Part shown: positions 52,143 to 61,739 of the stretch, one piece after another
Layout of the letters: each line of letters starts with the position of its first letter
How positions within the stretch are numbered: the first letter of the stretch is position 1
NCBI RefSeq assembly: GCF_000161795.2
Contig: NZ_CP006882.1
Coordinates: 248,001 to 312,000 of the forward strand
Direction of reading: 5' to 3'
DNA length: 64,000 nucleotides
Origin: Synechococcus sp. WH 8109
GTDB taxonomy: Bacteria > Cyanobacteriota > Cyanobacteriia > PCC-6307 > Cyanobiaceae
Translations under genes and position numbers: made by a program
The notes under the pieces: generated by a model
Told to the model about the DNA's origin: nothing
The model's input: only the letters and a program-made list of their open reading frames with translations
The model's database searches: none

Positions 52143-53828
52143 TCAGAGGGGGATGAGCCCCAGGCCGTTGTGGACTCTCGGGGTACTGCTTCGGCCATTC
52201 ATCACGGTGCGTCCGGCCACCACGAGGGTGGTGGAGCTGCCGCCATCCATGTTCAAGGCATCGCGCAGCCCCAGTTGCTGGGCTGCCAGGGCTGTTTCCA
52301 CAAGGGTGGGATCACTGCCGGCGGCGCCACGCAAGGTCATCAGCCACTGACCGCTCGGCCCCTGAGCTACCACCGTTCTTGGTGCCGCCAAGCTCATGAA
52401 GCCAGGGCTGAATCCCTCCTGGCGTCCGTTCAGCACCACGTGGCCGTTCTGCATCAGCAGTGGACCGCCGCCCAGAACATTGGGTTGTTGCGCGAGGGAG
52501 GAGAGTGATCTGGATGTCACCTGGATCCGATCACCAGGCCGTGCTGGCAGCGGCGTGCGTCCCCGGGCCACCACCAATTCAGCGTCTTTGGGGATGGCGA
52601 TGCCGCGTTGCAGGCTGCTTTTGTCGACCGTTGCTTCGACGCGGCCGCCGCGAATCAACAGTGCTTCCTCCTCGCCGCTGAGGGCCCGGTAGCGGGGCCC
52701 CCATGCAGGTGTGTAGAGGCTCAGCCCCTTCTGGACGTAGCCGCTGTTGAGTGCCATGAGGCTCCAACGGCGACCGTTGTTCACTTGCAGCGTCTGATTC
52801 AGACGCAGCCGGCCGAACTGCAGATCCCCTGAAGATCCCCAAGCGATCACGCCGCGGTTCAGGATCGGACCGGACAGCCAGACCCCCTGATGCCGCACAG
52901 CCCCCAAGGGGAGTTGGTTGATCCGGTTGAAAAAGCCTCCGTTCACTGCGACCAGTGCCCCTGCGGGTTGGGAGAGCTGAGGCAGAAAACGCAGACCCTG
53001 TTGCTGCTCGGCTTTGACCAGGGGCTGAAGGGTGATGCCGAGACGGCTCAACTGCCCTCCGGCACGGAACACATGAATGGGTTTCACACCCACCTTGATG
53101 GTGCGTTGCTCCAAGACGAAGCCCCGCCTCAGCCATTCGGCCACAGCAGGATTGCGGAGGGGAAGACGTGCGCTCTGGACTGGGCGGCGACCACCGCTCT
53201 GCACACCATCCAGCACCACTCGCCAAGGGGACACCAGGCTCAGGCTCCTCAGCTTGGTGGCTTGTCCCTTCAGCACAAGACCGCCGTGGCGATGCTGCTG
53301 AGGCGAGAGCCCCCATGCCTTGAGTTGACCTTGCTGGGTCCGCGACAACTTGAGCTCCAGCAACATGTCGCCGTTCAAGCGCTGCACCAGAGCGGGGCCG
53401 TTCAGGTCCAACACCAACCGATCGGCTGTTGAACCCTTGCCGCGGCGCAGGTTTTTCACCGTTGGTAAGGGCAGCCGAAGCTCCAAGGTGTTTCCCCTCG
53501 CTAGGGCGCTGACGCCAGTTGCGGCTAGCCAGTCGCTCACTTCGAGGCCGACTTCATCACCGAGTGAACGGGTCGCTAATGCGGTCAATAAGACCGTTCG
53601 GCCAAACCATTCCAGTGCTTCGCCATCAAGACGGGATACCCGCCGGAAACCCAGACGGGATTCCAGAACCTCCAAGGGCAGCCAAAGTTCTTCCGGTTCT
53701 GCGTCGCTGCCCCTCCAGAGCCAAACCGCTTTGCTGCGCTCTCTCCCGATTAGCACCTCCTCACCGCTCTGGTTCGGCACAGGGCGAAGCTCAGGCGGTG
53801 GCGCGGGAAGTGGGGCAAAGGCCAGCAT
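52143..53828 (-). CDS. NAGPA-like phosphodiester glycosidase family protein
   Basis: A 561-residue protein. The C-terminal half is the phosphodiester-glycosidase (DUF2233) domain: AVNGGFFNRINQLPLGAV, NVLGGGPLLMQNGHVVL, GLRDALNMDGGSSTTLVV and GLGLIPL. The N-terminal half may be an AMIN-like beta-rich domain used in cell-wall binding. No clear signal peptide is seen, though the N-terminus is proline-rich. It lies 34 nt above the A-type carrier and divergent from gltB. Confidence 0.85.
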   Translation of the reverse strand: MLAFAPLPAPPPELRPVPNQSGEEVLIGRERSKAVWLWRGSDAEPEELWLPLEVLESRLGFRRVSRLDGEALEWFGRTVLLTALATRSLGDEVGLEVSDWLAATGVSALARGNTLELRLPLPTVKNLRRGKGSTADRLVLDLNGPALVQRLNGDMLLELKLSRTQQGQLKAWGLSPQQHRHGGLVLKGQATKLRSLSLVSPWRVVLDGVQSGGRRPVQSARLPLRNPAVAEWLRRGFVLEQRTIKVGVKPIHVFRAGGQLSRLGITLQPLVKAEQQQGLRFLPQLSQPAGALVAVNGGFFNRINQLPLGAVRHQGVWLSGPILNRGVIAWGSSGDLQFGRLRLNQTLQVNNGRRWSLMALNSGYVQKGLSLYTPAWGPRYRALSGEEEALLIRGGRVEATVDKSSLQRGIAIPKDAELVVARGRTPLPARPGDRIQVTSRSLSSLAQQPNVLGGGPLLMQNGHVVLNGRQEGFSPGFMSLAAPRTVVAQGPSGQWLMTLRGAAGSDPTLVETALAAQQLGLRDALNMDGGSSTTLVVAGRTVMNGRSSTPRVHNGLGLIPL

Positions 53829-53930
53829 GAAATGCCTTGGCGGAGAGGCGCCTGCCTAGGATCGTCCCTCGAGATGGATTCTGCAGAGCTCGAAGCTGCA
53901 GGCCCATGCGATCGTCCGGTTGAGTTCCCT

Positions 53931-56900
53931 ATGTCTGACGCCATCCGTTCCGCTGTCTGGCCTTACTGCGACAGCCCTGCACCCGAGGTTGTTGCGGGCG
54001 AGAAGGATGCGTGTGGCGTTGGTTTCCTGGCCCACCTCCAGGGGGAGGCCAGCCACTGGGTGCTGGAGCAGGCCCTGCGTGGCTTGGGATGCATGGAGCA
54101 CCGTGGCGGTTGCGGGGGAGATGGCGACTCCGGAGACGGCGCGGGGGTGTTGTGTGAGATCCCCTGGTCGTATCTGAAAGCCGTCTGGCCCGAGGCGGCT
54201 GCAGCACGGGGCCTCGGCATGATGTTCATGCCGACCGATGCCAGCCGTCGTGCGGAGGTGCGGAGCCTGTGTGATGAAGAGGCCAAAGCCCTTGGCATGC
54301 AGCCTCTGGGGTGGCGAACGGTGCCCGTCGACCCTGCGGTTCTCGGGCCTTTGGCTCGTGCCACAGCCCCCGTGATCGAGCAGTGGGTGCTGAATGGTGA
54401 TGCCGACGACGCAACGTTTGATGGACAGCTGCTGCGGTTGCGGCGCCGCATCGGTGCCCGTGTACGGGCTGCTCTGGGTGTTGAGGTCGCCCAGGACGTT
54501 TATGTCGCCTCCCTGAGCAGCCGGACGGTTGTCTACAAGGGAATGGTGCGATCCGAGGTGCTGGCGCAGTTCTACGCCGACCTGCAGGACCCTCGATTTG
54601 AGGTGAGCTTTGCGGTGTATCACCGCCGTTTCAGCACCAACACCCTGCCGCGCTGGCCCCTGGCGCAGCCGATGAGGCTTCTCGGTCACAACGGCGAAAT
54701 CAACACGCTGCTGGGCAACCTCAACTGGGCCAAGGCTTCAGAAGCCAGCCTCGAGAACGTCTGGGGTGAGGCGGCTGATGACCTGATTCCGGTGGTAAAC
54801 CCTGCCTTCAGTGATTCCGCCAACCTGGATGCCACTTTGGAATTGATGGTGCGGAGTGGGCGGTCGATCACCGACAGCCTGATCACACTGGTGCCCGAAG
54901 CGTTTCGCAATCAGCCCGATCTCGACAGCCGTCCTGATGTGACGGCGATGTACGAATTCAACGCGGGCATCCAGGAACCCTGGGACGGCCCGGCCCTGTT
55001 GGTGTTCGCCGACGGCAAGCGAGTGGGTGCAACGCTCGATCGCAACGGGCTGCGTCCGGCGCGTTGGTGCACCACCGCTGACGGCTTCGTGATCATGGGA
55101 TCGGAGACCGGCGTGGTGGATCTCAGCGGCAAGACGATTGTTCAAAAAGGTCGTCTTGGCCCTGGTCAGATGGTGGCCGTCGATCTTGAACGCGGCGAGT
55201 TGCTCGACAACTGGTCGGTGAAGGAAGACGCGGCGCAGCGCTTCCCCTATGCCGATTGGCTGCAGAAGCATCGCCGCGGCGTGGCCCCCCAGCCCTGGAC
55301 CCAGGACCGGCAGGTGGGTGAACTCGATCTTCTGCGGTTGCAGACCGCGATGGGGTTCACCGCCGAAGACTTCGATCTGATCATCGAGGACATGGCTGCC
55401 CTCGGCAAGGAGCCGACCTACTGCATGGGCGATGACATCCCCCTGGCGGTGCTTTCCGACAAGCCCCACCTGCTTTACGACTATTTCAAGCAGCGCTTCG
55501 CCCAGGTCACCAACCCTCCGATCGACCCCCTGCGGGAAAAATTGGTGATGAGTCTGGAGATGCACCTGGGTGAGCGCCGGCCCGCCCTGAAGCCCCATCC
55601 AGAAGCTGCCTCCGTCATTCATCTGGAGACGCCCGTTTTGAACGAGGCGGAACTGGCGGCCATCAGTGAGCAGGGCTTGCCCGTCAAGACGGTGTCCACC
55701 CAGGTGGCTGTGGAGTCGTGTGCGGGAGGCCTGCAACTGGCCATCGCGTCGCTGTGCAGCGTTGCGGAACAGGCGGTGCGTGACGGAGCCCAAGTTCTGG
55801 TGCTGTCCGACCGGGTCGATGGCACAGGGGCGGCTGCCCCGCTGACCCCCACAACGGTGGCGATGCCGGCCTTGCTGGCCGTGGGTGCTGTTCATCACCA
55901 TCTGCTGCGCCAGAAGCTTCGGCTGCAGTGCTCTCTGGTGGTGGACACGGCTCAGTGCTGGAGTACCCATCACTTGGCCTGCCTGATTGGCTACGGCGCC
56001 AGTGCCGTCTGCCCCTGGCTCACCTGGGAGACCACCCGCCACTGGCTGGATCACCCCAAGACCAAGAAGCGGATCGAACAGGGCAAGTTGCCAGCCCTGG
56101 ATGCCAATCAAGCCCAGGCCAACGTTCGTGAGTCGCTGGAGAACGGCCTGCGCAAGATCCTCTCCAAGATCGGAATTTCATTGCTGGCCAGCTATCACGG
56201 CGCTCAGATCTTTGAAGCGATCGGCCTGGGAGCGGATGTGGTGGAGACCGCCTTCACTGGAACGACCAGCCGTGTTGCCGGCATGACGCTGGCCGAGCTG
56301 GCGAACGAAACGCTCTCGATGCATGCCAAAGCTTTCCCTGAGCTCAACCGCAGCAAGCTCGAATTCATGGGCTTTGTTCAGTACCGCAGTGGTGCTGAGT
56401 ACCACCGCAACAATCCCGAGCTCTCGAAGGCGCTGCACAAGGCGGTGGCTCAGGGCCCTGGTTACGACCATTTCTCCACCTACCAGGCCTTGTTGGAGAA
56501 CCGACCGGTGATGGCCCTGCGGGACTTGCTTGAGTTCAAGTTAGCTCCCACCCCAGTCCCCCTGGATCAGGTGGAGAGCGTCGAAAGCATCTGTACCCGC
56601 TTCTGCACGGGCGGGATGAGTCTGGGCGCATTGTCTCGCGAAGCCCATGAAGTGTTGGCCGTGGCGATGAATCGCATCGGCGGCAAGAGCAACAGCGGTG
56701 AAGGCGGTGAAGACCCTGCCCGCTTCCAGATCCTCGAGGATGTGGATGGCGAGGGCCGTTCCGCCTCATTCCCCAGCATTGGTGGTTTGTGCAATGGGGA
56801 TACCGCCTGCTCGGCAATCAAGCAGGTGGCTTCAGGACGTTTCGGTGTGACAGCGGAATACCTGCGCAGTGGTAAGCAGCTCGAGATCAAGGTGGCCCAG

Positions 56901-58532
56901 GGCGCCAAGCCCGGAGAAGGCGGTCAGCTGCCAGGGCCCAAGGTCGACAAGTACATCGCCTGGTTGCGCAACAGCAAGCCAGGTGTGGCCTTGATTTCAC
57001 CGCCGCCACACCACGACATTTATTCAATTGAAGACTTGGCGCAGTTGATCCATGACCTGCATCAGGTGCATCCCGCTGCTCCCGTGAGCGTGAAGCTGGT
57101 GGCCGAGATCGGGATTGGCACCATCGCTGCGGGTGTGGCCAAGGCCAACGCCGATGTGATCCAGATCTCCGGTCACGACGGTGGCACGGGTGCATCTCCC
57201 CTAAGTTCGATCAAGCACGCCGGCAGCCCCTGGGAATTGGGCCTCACCGAGGTGCATCGTTCCCTGGTGGAGAACGGTCTGCGCGATCGGGTTCTGCTGC
57301 GCGCCGATGGAGGCCTGAAAACAGGCTGGGATGTGGTGATCGCTGCCCTGTTGGGGGCGGAGGAATACGGCTTCGGCTCGATCGCGATGATCGCCGAGGG
57401 CTGCGTCATGGCTCGCGTCTGTCACACCAACAACTGCCCTGTGGGCGTGGCTACGCAGAAGGAGAACCTGCGCAAGCGTTTCACCGGCATTCCTGAGCAC
57501 GTCGTCAATTTCTTCTGGTACGTCGCTGAGGAAGTGCGTCAGCTGATGAGCCTGCTCGGCGTTACCCGACTTGAGGAGCTGATCGGTCGCACCGATCTGC
57601 TCCAGGCCCGCACGGTTGATCTGGCCAAGACCAAGGGTGTGGATCTCTCCAGCCTGCTGGCTCCGATCAGCGGCGCCGAAGATCGCTCCTGGCTGCTCCA
57701 CAGCGACCAGGCCCACGGCAACGGACCGATCCTTGAGGATCAGCTCCTGGCTGACGCTGAGTTAATGGCTGCCCTGGACAACCACGCTTTAATCAGCCGC
57801 AGCATCGAGATCATCAACACCGATCGCAGTGTCTGTGCCCGTCTGGCCGGTGAAATCGCCCAGCGCCATGGCAACCGCGGTTTCAAGGGACAGCTCGATC
57901 TCACCTTCCGGGGTGCGGCAGGCCAGAGCTTCGGGGCCTTCCTGGTGCAGGGCATGCAGGTTCGTCTGGAAGGCGAGGCCAACGACTACGTGGGCAAGGG
58001 AATGAACAGTGGTTGCATCACCCTGGTGCCATCAGATGGTTGTGCCTCTCCAGGTGACCAGGTGATCCTCGGCAACACCTGCCTCTATGGGGCTACCGGC
58101 GGTGAGTTGTTTGCCCACGGTCGGGCTGGCGAGCGCTTCGGTGTTCGCAACAGCGGTGCCCGCACGGTTGTGGAGGGAGCTGGTGACCACTGCTGTGAGT
58201 ACATGACCGGTGGTGTAGTCGTCGTTCTCGGCAGCACCGGCCGCAATGTCGGCGCTGGTATGACTGGTGGTGTGACCTTCCTGCTGGATGAGGAGGGGCG
58301 TGTCGCTCCTCGGGTGAACCCGGAGATTGTTGAGGTCTGCACCATCACCACCCATGAGCAGGAGTCGATGCTGAAGGCTCTGCTTGAACGGCATGTGGCG
58401 CTCACGGGAAGCGAGAAGGCTTCTGCTCTCCTGGCCGATTGGTCTGTGGCGAAGGGTCGCTTCAAGGTGTTGGTCCCCCCCAGTGAGCGGGAGGCGATGG
58501 GATTGGCCGACAAGCAAGCTGTGGCGGCCTAG
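53931..58532 (+). CDS. gltB: Ferredoxin-dependent glutamate synthase
   Basis: A 1533-residue enzyme that makes two glutamates from glutamine and 2-oxoglutarate with reduced ferredoxin. Cys28 (in DACGVGF) becomes the N-terminal nucleophile after removal of a short propeptide. The glutaminase domain is early, the FMN-binding synthase domain is at about 860-1240 (SGHDGGTGASPLSSIKHAG), the 3Fe-4S cysteines are in CVMARVCHTNNCPVG (about 1158-1169), and a beta-helix C-terminus follows. I use the ATG at 53931; the in-frame ATG at 53832 adds 33 non-family residues. Confidence 0.95.
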   Translation: MSDAIRSAVWPYCDSPAPEVVAGEKDACGVGFLAHLQGEASHWVLEQALRGLGCMEHRGGCGGDGDSGDGAGVLCEIPWSYLKAVWPEAAAARGLGMMFMPTDASRRAEVRSLCDEEAKALGMQPLGWRTVPVDPAVLGPLARATAPVIEQWVLNGDADDATFDGQLLRLRRRIGARVRAALGVEVAQDVYVASLSSRTVVYKGMVRSEVLAQFYADLQDPRFEVSFAVYHRRFSTNTLPRWPLAQPMRLLGHNGEINTLLGNLNWAKASEASLENVWGEAADDLIPVVNPAFSDSANLDATLELMVRSGRSITDSLITLVPEAFRNQPDLDSRPDVTAMYEFNAGIQEPWDGPALLVFADGKRVGATLDRNGLRPARWCTTADGFVIMGSETGVVDLSGKTIVQKGRLGPGQMVAVDLERGELLDNWSVKEDAAQRFPYADWLQKHRRGVAPQPWTQDRQVGELDLLRLQTAMGFTAEDFDLIIEDMAALGKEPTYCMGDDIPLAVLSDKPHLLYDYFKQRFAQVTNPPIDPLREKLVMSLEMHLGERRPALKPHPEAASVIHLETPVLNEAELAAISEQGLPVKTVSTQVAVESCAGGLQLAIASLCSVAEQAVRDGAQVLVLSDRVDGTGAAAPLTPTTVAMPALLAVGAVHHHLLRQKLRLQCSLVVDTAQCWSTHHLACLIGYGASAVCPWLTWETTRHWLDHPKTKKRIEQGKLPALDANQAQANVRESLENGLRKILSKIGISLLASYHGAQIFEAIGLGADVVETAFTGTTSRVAGMTLAELANETLSMHAKAFPELNRSKLEFMGFVQYRSGAEYHRNNPELSKALHKAVAQGPGYDHFSTYQALLENRPVMALRDLLEFKLAPTPVPLDQVESVESICTRFCTGGMSLGALSREAHEVLAVAMNRIGGKSNSGEGGEDPARFQILEDVDGEGRSASFPSIGGLCNGDTACSAIKQVASGRFGVTAEYLRSGKQLEIKVAQGAKPGEGGQLPGPKVDKYIAWLRNSKPGVALISPPPHHDIYSIEDLAQLIHDLHQVHPAAPVSVKLVAEIGIGTIAAGVAKANADVIQISGHDGGTGASPLSSIKHAGSPWELGLTEVHRSLVENGLRDRVLLRADGGLKTGWDVVIAALLGAEEYGFGSIAMIAEGCVMARVCHTNNCPVGVATQKENLRKRFTGIPEHVVNFFWYVAEEVRQLMSLLGVTRLEELIGRTDLLQARTVDLAKTKGVDLSSLLAPISGAEDRSWLLHSDQAHGNGPILEDQLLADAELMAALDNHALISRSIEIINTDRSVCARLAGEIAQRHGNRGFKGQLDLTFRGAAGQSFGAFLVQGMQVRLEGEANDYVGKGMNSGCITLVPSDGCASPGDQVILGNTCLYGATGGELFAHGRAGERFGVRNSGARTVVEGAGDHCCEYMTGGVVVVLGSTGRNVGAGMTGGVTFLLDEEGRVAPRVNPEIVEVCTITTHEQESMLKALLERHVALTGSEKASALLADWSVAKGRFKVLVPPSEREAMGLADKQAVAA

Positions 58533-58547
58533 CGCCGTCACCCGCCC

Positions 58548-58856
58548 GTGGCTTGGTTCGTCAAGACTGAAACCTTCACGGCTGTAGCCGCCGCCCTCTC
58601 TGTTGAGCAGCGGCGACCCACCTTGGAGGCTCACCGTTGTTGGGTTTCAGATGAAGCTGCAGCAGGCCGTCGTCTACGCAGCGGGTATTTGGTGGACGGT
58701 GATCGGCAGCCCGGAGGCGGTGGGCTGCTGATGTTTGAGGCGTCGTCCTACGCCGATGCCCTGGCGTGGGTCCAGAACGACCCGATGATCATCGCCGGCC
58801 TGGTGGACTGGCAGGTGCAGGAATGGATTCCCGTCAGCGGGGATGGCTGGCCATGA
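58548..58856 (+). CDS. YciI-like protein
   Basis: A 102-residue protein of the YciI fold ([33 protein letters not shown]). Function unknown. GTG at 58548, 15 nt after gltB, so it may share its transcript. It overlaps lipA by 23 nt tail-to-tail. Confidence 0.75.
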   Translation: MAWFVKTETFTAVAAALSVEQRRPTLEAHRCWVSDEAAAGRRLRSGYLVDGDRQPGGGGLLMFEASSYADALAWVQNDPMIIAGLVDWQVQEWIPVSGDGWP

Positions 58857-59703
58857 GCCGTTGCACCTCGCCGGCGTGGTAGCTGCTGCGGGTGAGTGGT
58901 GTGCTGACCACCTGGAGGAAGCCCAGCTCCTCTTCGCCCACTGTTTTATAAGTCTCGAATTGAGCCGGAGTGACAAAGCGGTCGACGGCCAGGTGCTTTG
59001 GGCCAGGTGAGAGGTATTGACCGATGGTGACGATGTCGACCTTGTGTTTGCGCAGATCCCGGAGCGTCTCGATCACCTCCTCATCGGTTTCCCCGAGCCC
59101 CACCATCAGTCCCGACTTGCTGTAAGCCTTGGGCCATTGCTCCCTCACCCGTTGCAGCAGCTCGAGGGAGCGTTCATAGATGCCCTGGGGCCGCGCCAGG
59201 CGGTACATCCGCGGCACCGTTTCAATGTTGTGGTTCAGCACGTGGGGGGCGGCGGCCATCACCGTTGCCAGGGCATCCCAGTTGCCGCAGAAGTCAGGGA
59301 TCAGCAGCTCGATCGTGGTGAGCGGTGAGCGTTGCTTCACCTGTTCGATGCAGGCAACGAACTGGGACGCACCTCCATCGCCGAGATCGTCGCGGTTCAC
59401 CGAGGTGATCACCACGTGCTTCAGGCCAAGACGGGCCACCGCTTCCCCAAGCCGTTGCGGCTCGGTGGGATCGAGCTCACGCACGCTCTTGTCGAAGTCG
59501 ATGTCGCAGTAGGGGCAGGCGCGGGTGCAGCCGGGCCCCATGATCAAAAACGTGGCGGTACCGCCTGCAAAGCATTCGCCGATGTTGGGGCAGCTCGCCT
59601 CCTGGCAGACCGTGTTCAGGTTTAAGTCCAGCAGCAGGTCGGACACGGCGCCGATTCGCTCGCGCTGCGGAGCCTTAACGCGCAACCACTCCGGCTTGAG
59701 CAC
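58834..59703 (-). CDS. lipA: Lipoyl synthase
   Basis: A 289-residue radical SAM enzyme inserting two sulfurs into octanoyl groups. The auxiliary cluster cysteines are in [12 protein letters not shown] (residues 33-44) and the radical SAM cluster in CTRACPYC (59-66). VITSVNRDD and the C-terminal RSSYHAGE end are typical, with the essential serine near the C-terminus. GTG start at 59703. Confidence 0.95.
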   Translation of the reverse strand: MLKPEWLRVKAPQRERIGAVSDLLLDLNLNTVCQEASCPNIGECFAGGTATFLIMGPGCTRACPYCDIDFDKSVRELDPTEPQRLGEAVARLGLKHVVITSVNRDDLGDGGASQFVACIEQVKQRSPLTTIELLIPDFCGNWDALATVMAAAPHVLNHNIETVPRMYRLARPQGIYERSLELLQRVREQWPKAYSKSGLMVGLGETDEEVIETLRDLRKHKVDIVTIGQYLSPGPKHLAVDRFVTPAQFETYKTVGEEELGFLQVVSTPLTRSSYHAGEVQRLMASHPR

Positions 59704-59789
59704 GGCGAAGCATCTTCAATCCATGACCCTAGTCGCTGCTGAGATCCGCCTGGATTTCGCTCCACTGTGATCTTTTAGGATTGTCTCGC

Positions 59790-59863
59790 CGGGATGTGGC
59801 GCAGTTTGGTAGCGCACTTCGTTCGGGACGAAGGGGCCGCAGGTTCGAATCCTGTCATCCCGA
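59790..59863 (+). tRNA. tRNA-Pro (anticodon CGG)
   Basis: A 74-nt cloverleaf: acceptor CGGGATG with CATCCCG, anticodon stem CTTCG/CGAAG around TTCGGGA giving CGG (codon CCG), T arm CAGG TTCGAAT CCTG. A discriminator A at 59863. Confidence 0.93.
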
Positions 59864-59916
59864 TTCTTGGTTTGCATGGCACTGCCAGGTCTTGATGGAG
59901 ACCTGAGCTAAGCCCG

Positions 59917-59942
59917 AAAAAACTCAGTCTTCATTGAAGACT
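59917..59942 (-). terminator. Terminator-like hairpin at the 3' end of the CbiG-CobJ gene
   Basis: The minus strand reads AGTCTTC-AAT-GAAGACT followed by TGAG and TTTTTT. The stop codon of the cbiG-cobJ gene lies inside the hairpin. The stem is only seven base pairs, so efficiency is uncertain. Confidence 0.55.
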
Positions 59943-61670
59943 TGCCCCGGGGTACCCCCGCGGCGTCACCATCCAGTCACCATCGACACGGCTGCTGCTG
60001 TTCCCGATCAGAACAAGCGTGAGCATGTCCACGGATTCCGGCTCCAAGCGCTCAAGACTCGTGAGCTCACGGGATTCCTCTGCGCGGCCCAGCTGCCGCG
60101 CCAGCGTCACTGGGGTTGTGGGGGGGCGGTGTTTCAACAGGATCTCCTTGGCGTGTCCCAGCTGCCAGTCCCGGCCCTTGGACCGCGGGTTGTAGAGAGC
60201 GAGCACAAAATCTCCAGCGGCAGCGGCCTCCAGCCGCTTTTCGATCACGGCCCACGGCGTGAGGCGATCGCTGAGGCTCACGCAGCAGAAGTCATGCATC
60301 AGTGGCGCTCCGGCCCGGGCGGCGGCCAACTGGAAGGCTGAAATGCCGGGATGCACCGCGAACCTGGGCCGGTCCCGCTCGGGTTGCTGGAGCAGCAGCT
60401 CCAGGGCCAATCCCGCCATGCCGTAGATCCCGCTGTCGCCGGAGGAGATCAGAGCAACTTTGGCCCCTTGTTGGGCCAAGCGCAGTGCTTCGTCACAGCG
60501 GTCCCATTCCCGGGTGAGCTGGCCATCGAATCGGACCTGATCCGGCCGGCGCAGGGGCTCCAGAAGATCGAGGTAGAGGCTGTAGCCAACCCAGGCGCAG
60601 CAACGGGAGAGGGCCGCTTTGGCGTCTCCGCTGAGCAAGGACAGATCTCCTGGACCACTGCCCACCAGGTGCAGCTCCCCCCTCTCTGGCGCATAGGGGA
60701 GGGCCGCCTCGGCAATGGCCACCGTCACGGCGCCCTGCTCCCCTGTTTCCGGACGGTTGATTCGCTTGGGCTGGATCAGAAGACCTTGTTCGCCCGCAGC
60801 CAGCAAGGCTGCTGCCTCAGCCACCGACGCGGTCCCCATTTCCTTGCGCACCACTTCGGAGGGATTTGGCACGTCGATGGATGCAAGAGCGTGCTCCGTA
60901 AAGGTTCGGAACGGCCATGCCCGGGTCTGGCTCAGATGCTGCAGGGCCGGTTCATCGGATTTCCGGGCTGCGCTGGCCATCCCGGCGACAGCCTCTTCCG
61001 CCAGTCCTGCTGTTGCCAAGGCATCGGCAATGGCCTTCTCCACCAGGGAAACACTGGTGTTGCGTTCACAGCCGATGCCGATCCAGAGCGTTGCTGGATG
61101 CCACTGGCAATAACCCTGACGGCGCGCTCCGATCACAAGATCAGCGGCGTCTGGCACCCCCTTGGGATCGATGTTGTGCAGCAATCGATGGCCTTCAGGA
61201 CCTCGCCAGGCGTTGGATCCACTGCTCTGGTGGACGCTGATGCTGGATCCCTGGGATTGCCGCACCATCAGATCGCGCCAATGGGCCACCGATCCCCTGC
61301 GTTTCCAGCCCCAGCTCTCACCAAAGGCATCCAGGGGGAGACGTCCTTCATGGGCGCAGGCACCCGTGATCACCGCCTGCCCGCCGAGATCCATCGCGAT
61401 CTCTCGGGCACGTTGTTCGGCGCCTGCGGAATGGCCTCCTAGCAGAGGGATGATGAACTCCCCTTTGGGGTCCAGCACCAGAACGGCTGGATCCTTCTCC
61501 TTGCCTTGAATCCGAGCTGCAATCAGGCGCGTCACCGCTCCCACGGCGCCCACGAACAACACGACGTTCTCTGCCGTCCAGTGCTCATCAAGGGCGGTGC
61601 TGATGTTTTGATCGTCTGGCTTGATCCGCTCGATGTGGCCGCGCAGCAGCAAACGCTCCAACAGCGGCAT
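59931..61670 (-). CDS. cobJ: CbiG-CobJ fusion (cobalamin ring-contraction enzymes)
   Basis: A 579-residue two-domain protein. The first about 330 residues match CbiG (VVLFVGAVGAVTRLIA, GGHSAGAEQRAREIA, WIGIGCERNTS) and the rest is a CobJ/CbiH precorrin-3B C17-methyltransferase (LHLVGSGPGDLSLLSG, GDSGIYGMAGLALEL, HPGISAFQLAAARAG, ALYNPRSKGRDWQLG). The start is the ATG at 61670; the in-frame upstream stretch is blocked by the stop of the 61740 gene, so the CbiG N-terminus is short. It should act in B12 (pseudocobalamin) synthesis. Confidence 0.88.
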   Translation of the reverse strand: MPLLERLLLRGHIERIKPDDQNISTALDEHWTAENVVLFVGAVGAVTRLIAARIQGKEKDPAVLVLDPKGEFIIPLLGGHSAGAEQRAREIAMDLGGQAVITGACAHEGRLPLDAFGESWGWKRRGSVAHWRDLMVRQSQGSSISVHQSSGSNAWRGPEGHRLLHNIDPKGVPDAADLVIGARRQGYCQWHPATLWIGIGCERNTSVSLVEKAIADALATAGLAEEAVAGMASAARKSDEPALQHLSQTRAWPFRTFTEHALASIDVPNPSEVVRKEMGTASVAEAAALLAAGEQGLLIQPKRINRPETGEQGAVTVAIAEAALPYAPERGELHLVGSGPGDLSLLSGDAKAALSRCCAWVGYSLYLDLLEPLRRPDQVRFDGQLTREWDRCDEALRLAQQGAKVALISSGDSGIYGMAGLALELLLQQPERDRPRFAVHPGISAFQLAAARAGAPLMHDFCCVSLSDRLTPWAVIEKRLEAAAAGDFVLALYNPRSKGRDWQLGHAKEILLKHRPPTTPVTLARQLGRAEESRELTSLERLEPESVDMLTLVLIGNSSSRVDGDWMVTPRGYPGASLQ

Positions 61671-61739
61671 GGCGCTGGGGCTCAGTCCTAGGCCTAGAGC
61701 GGGAGCGGCAGATGTGGGGTTCAGGGCAGGGAATCCGGG

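Noticed and set aside
53829..53930. Glutamine riboswitch upstream of gltB
   Set aside because: No match to the core motif was seen in the 100 nt before the start.
54738..56111. 457-codon frame antisense to gltB
   Set aside because: Shadow of gltB; no recognisable domain.
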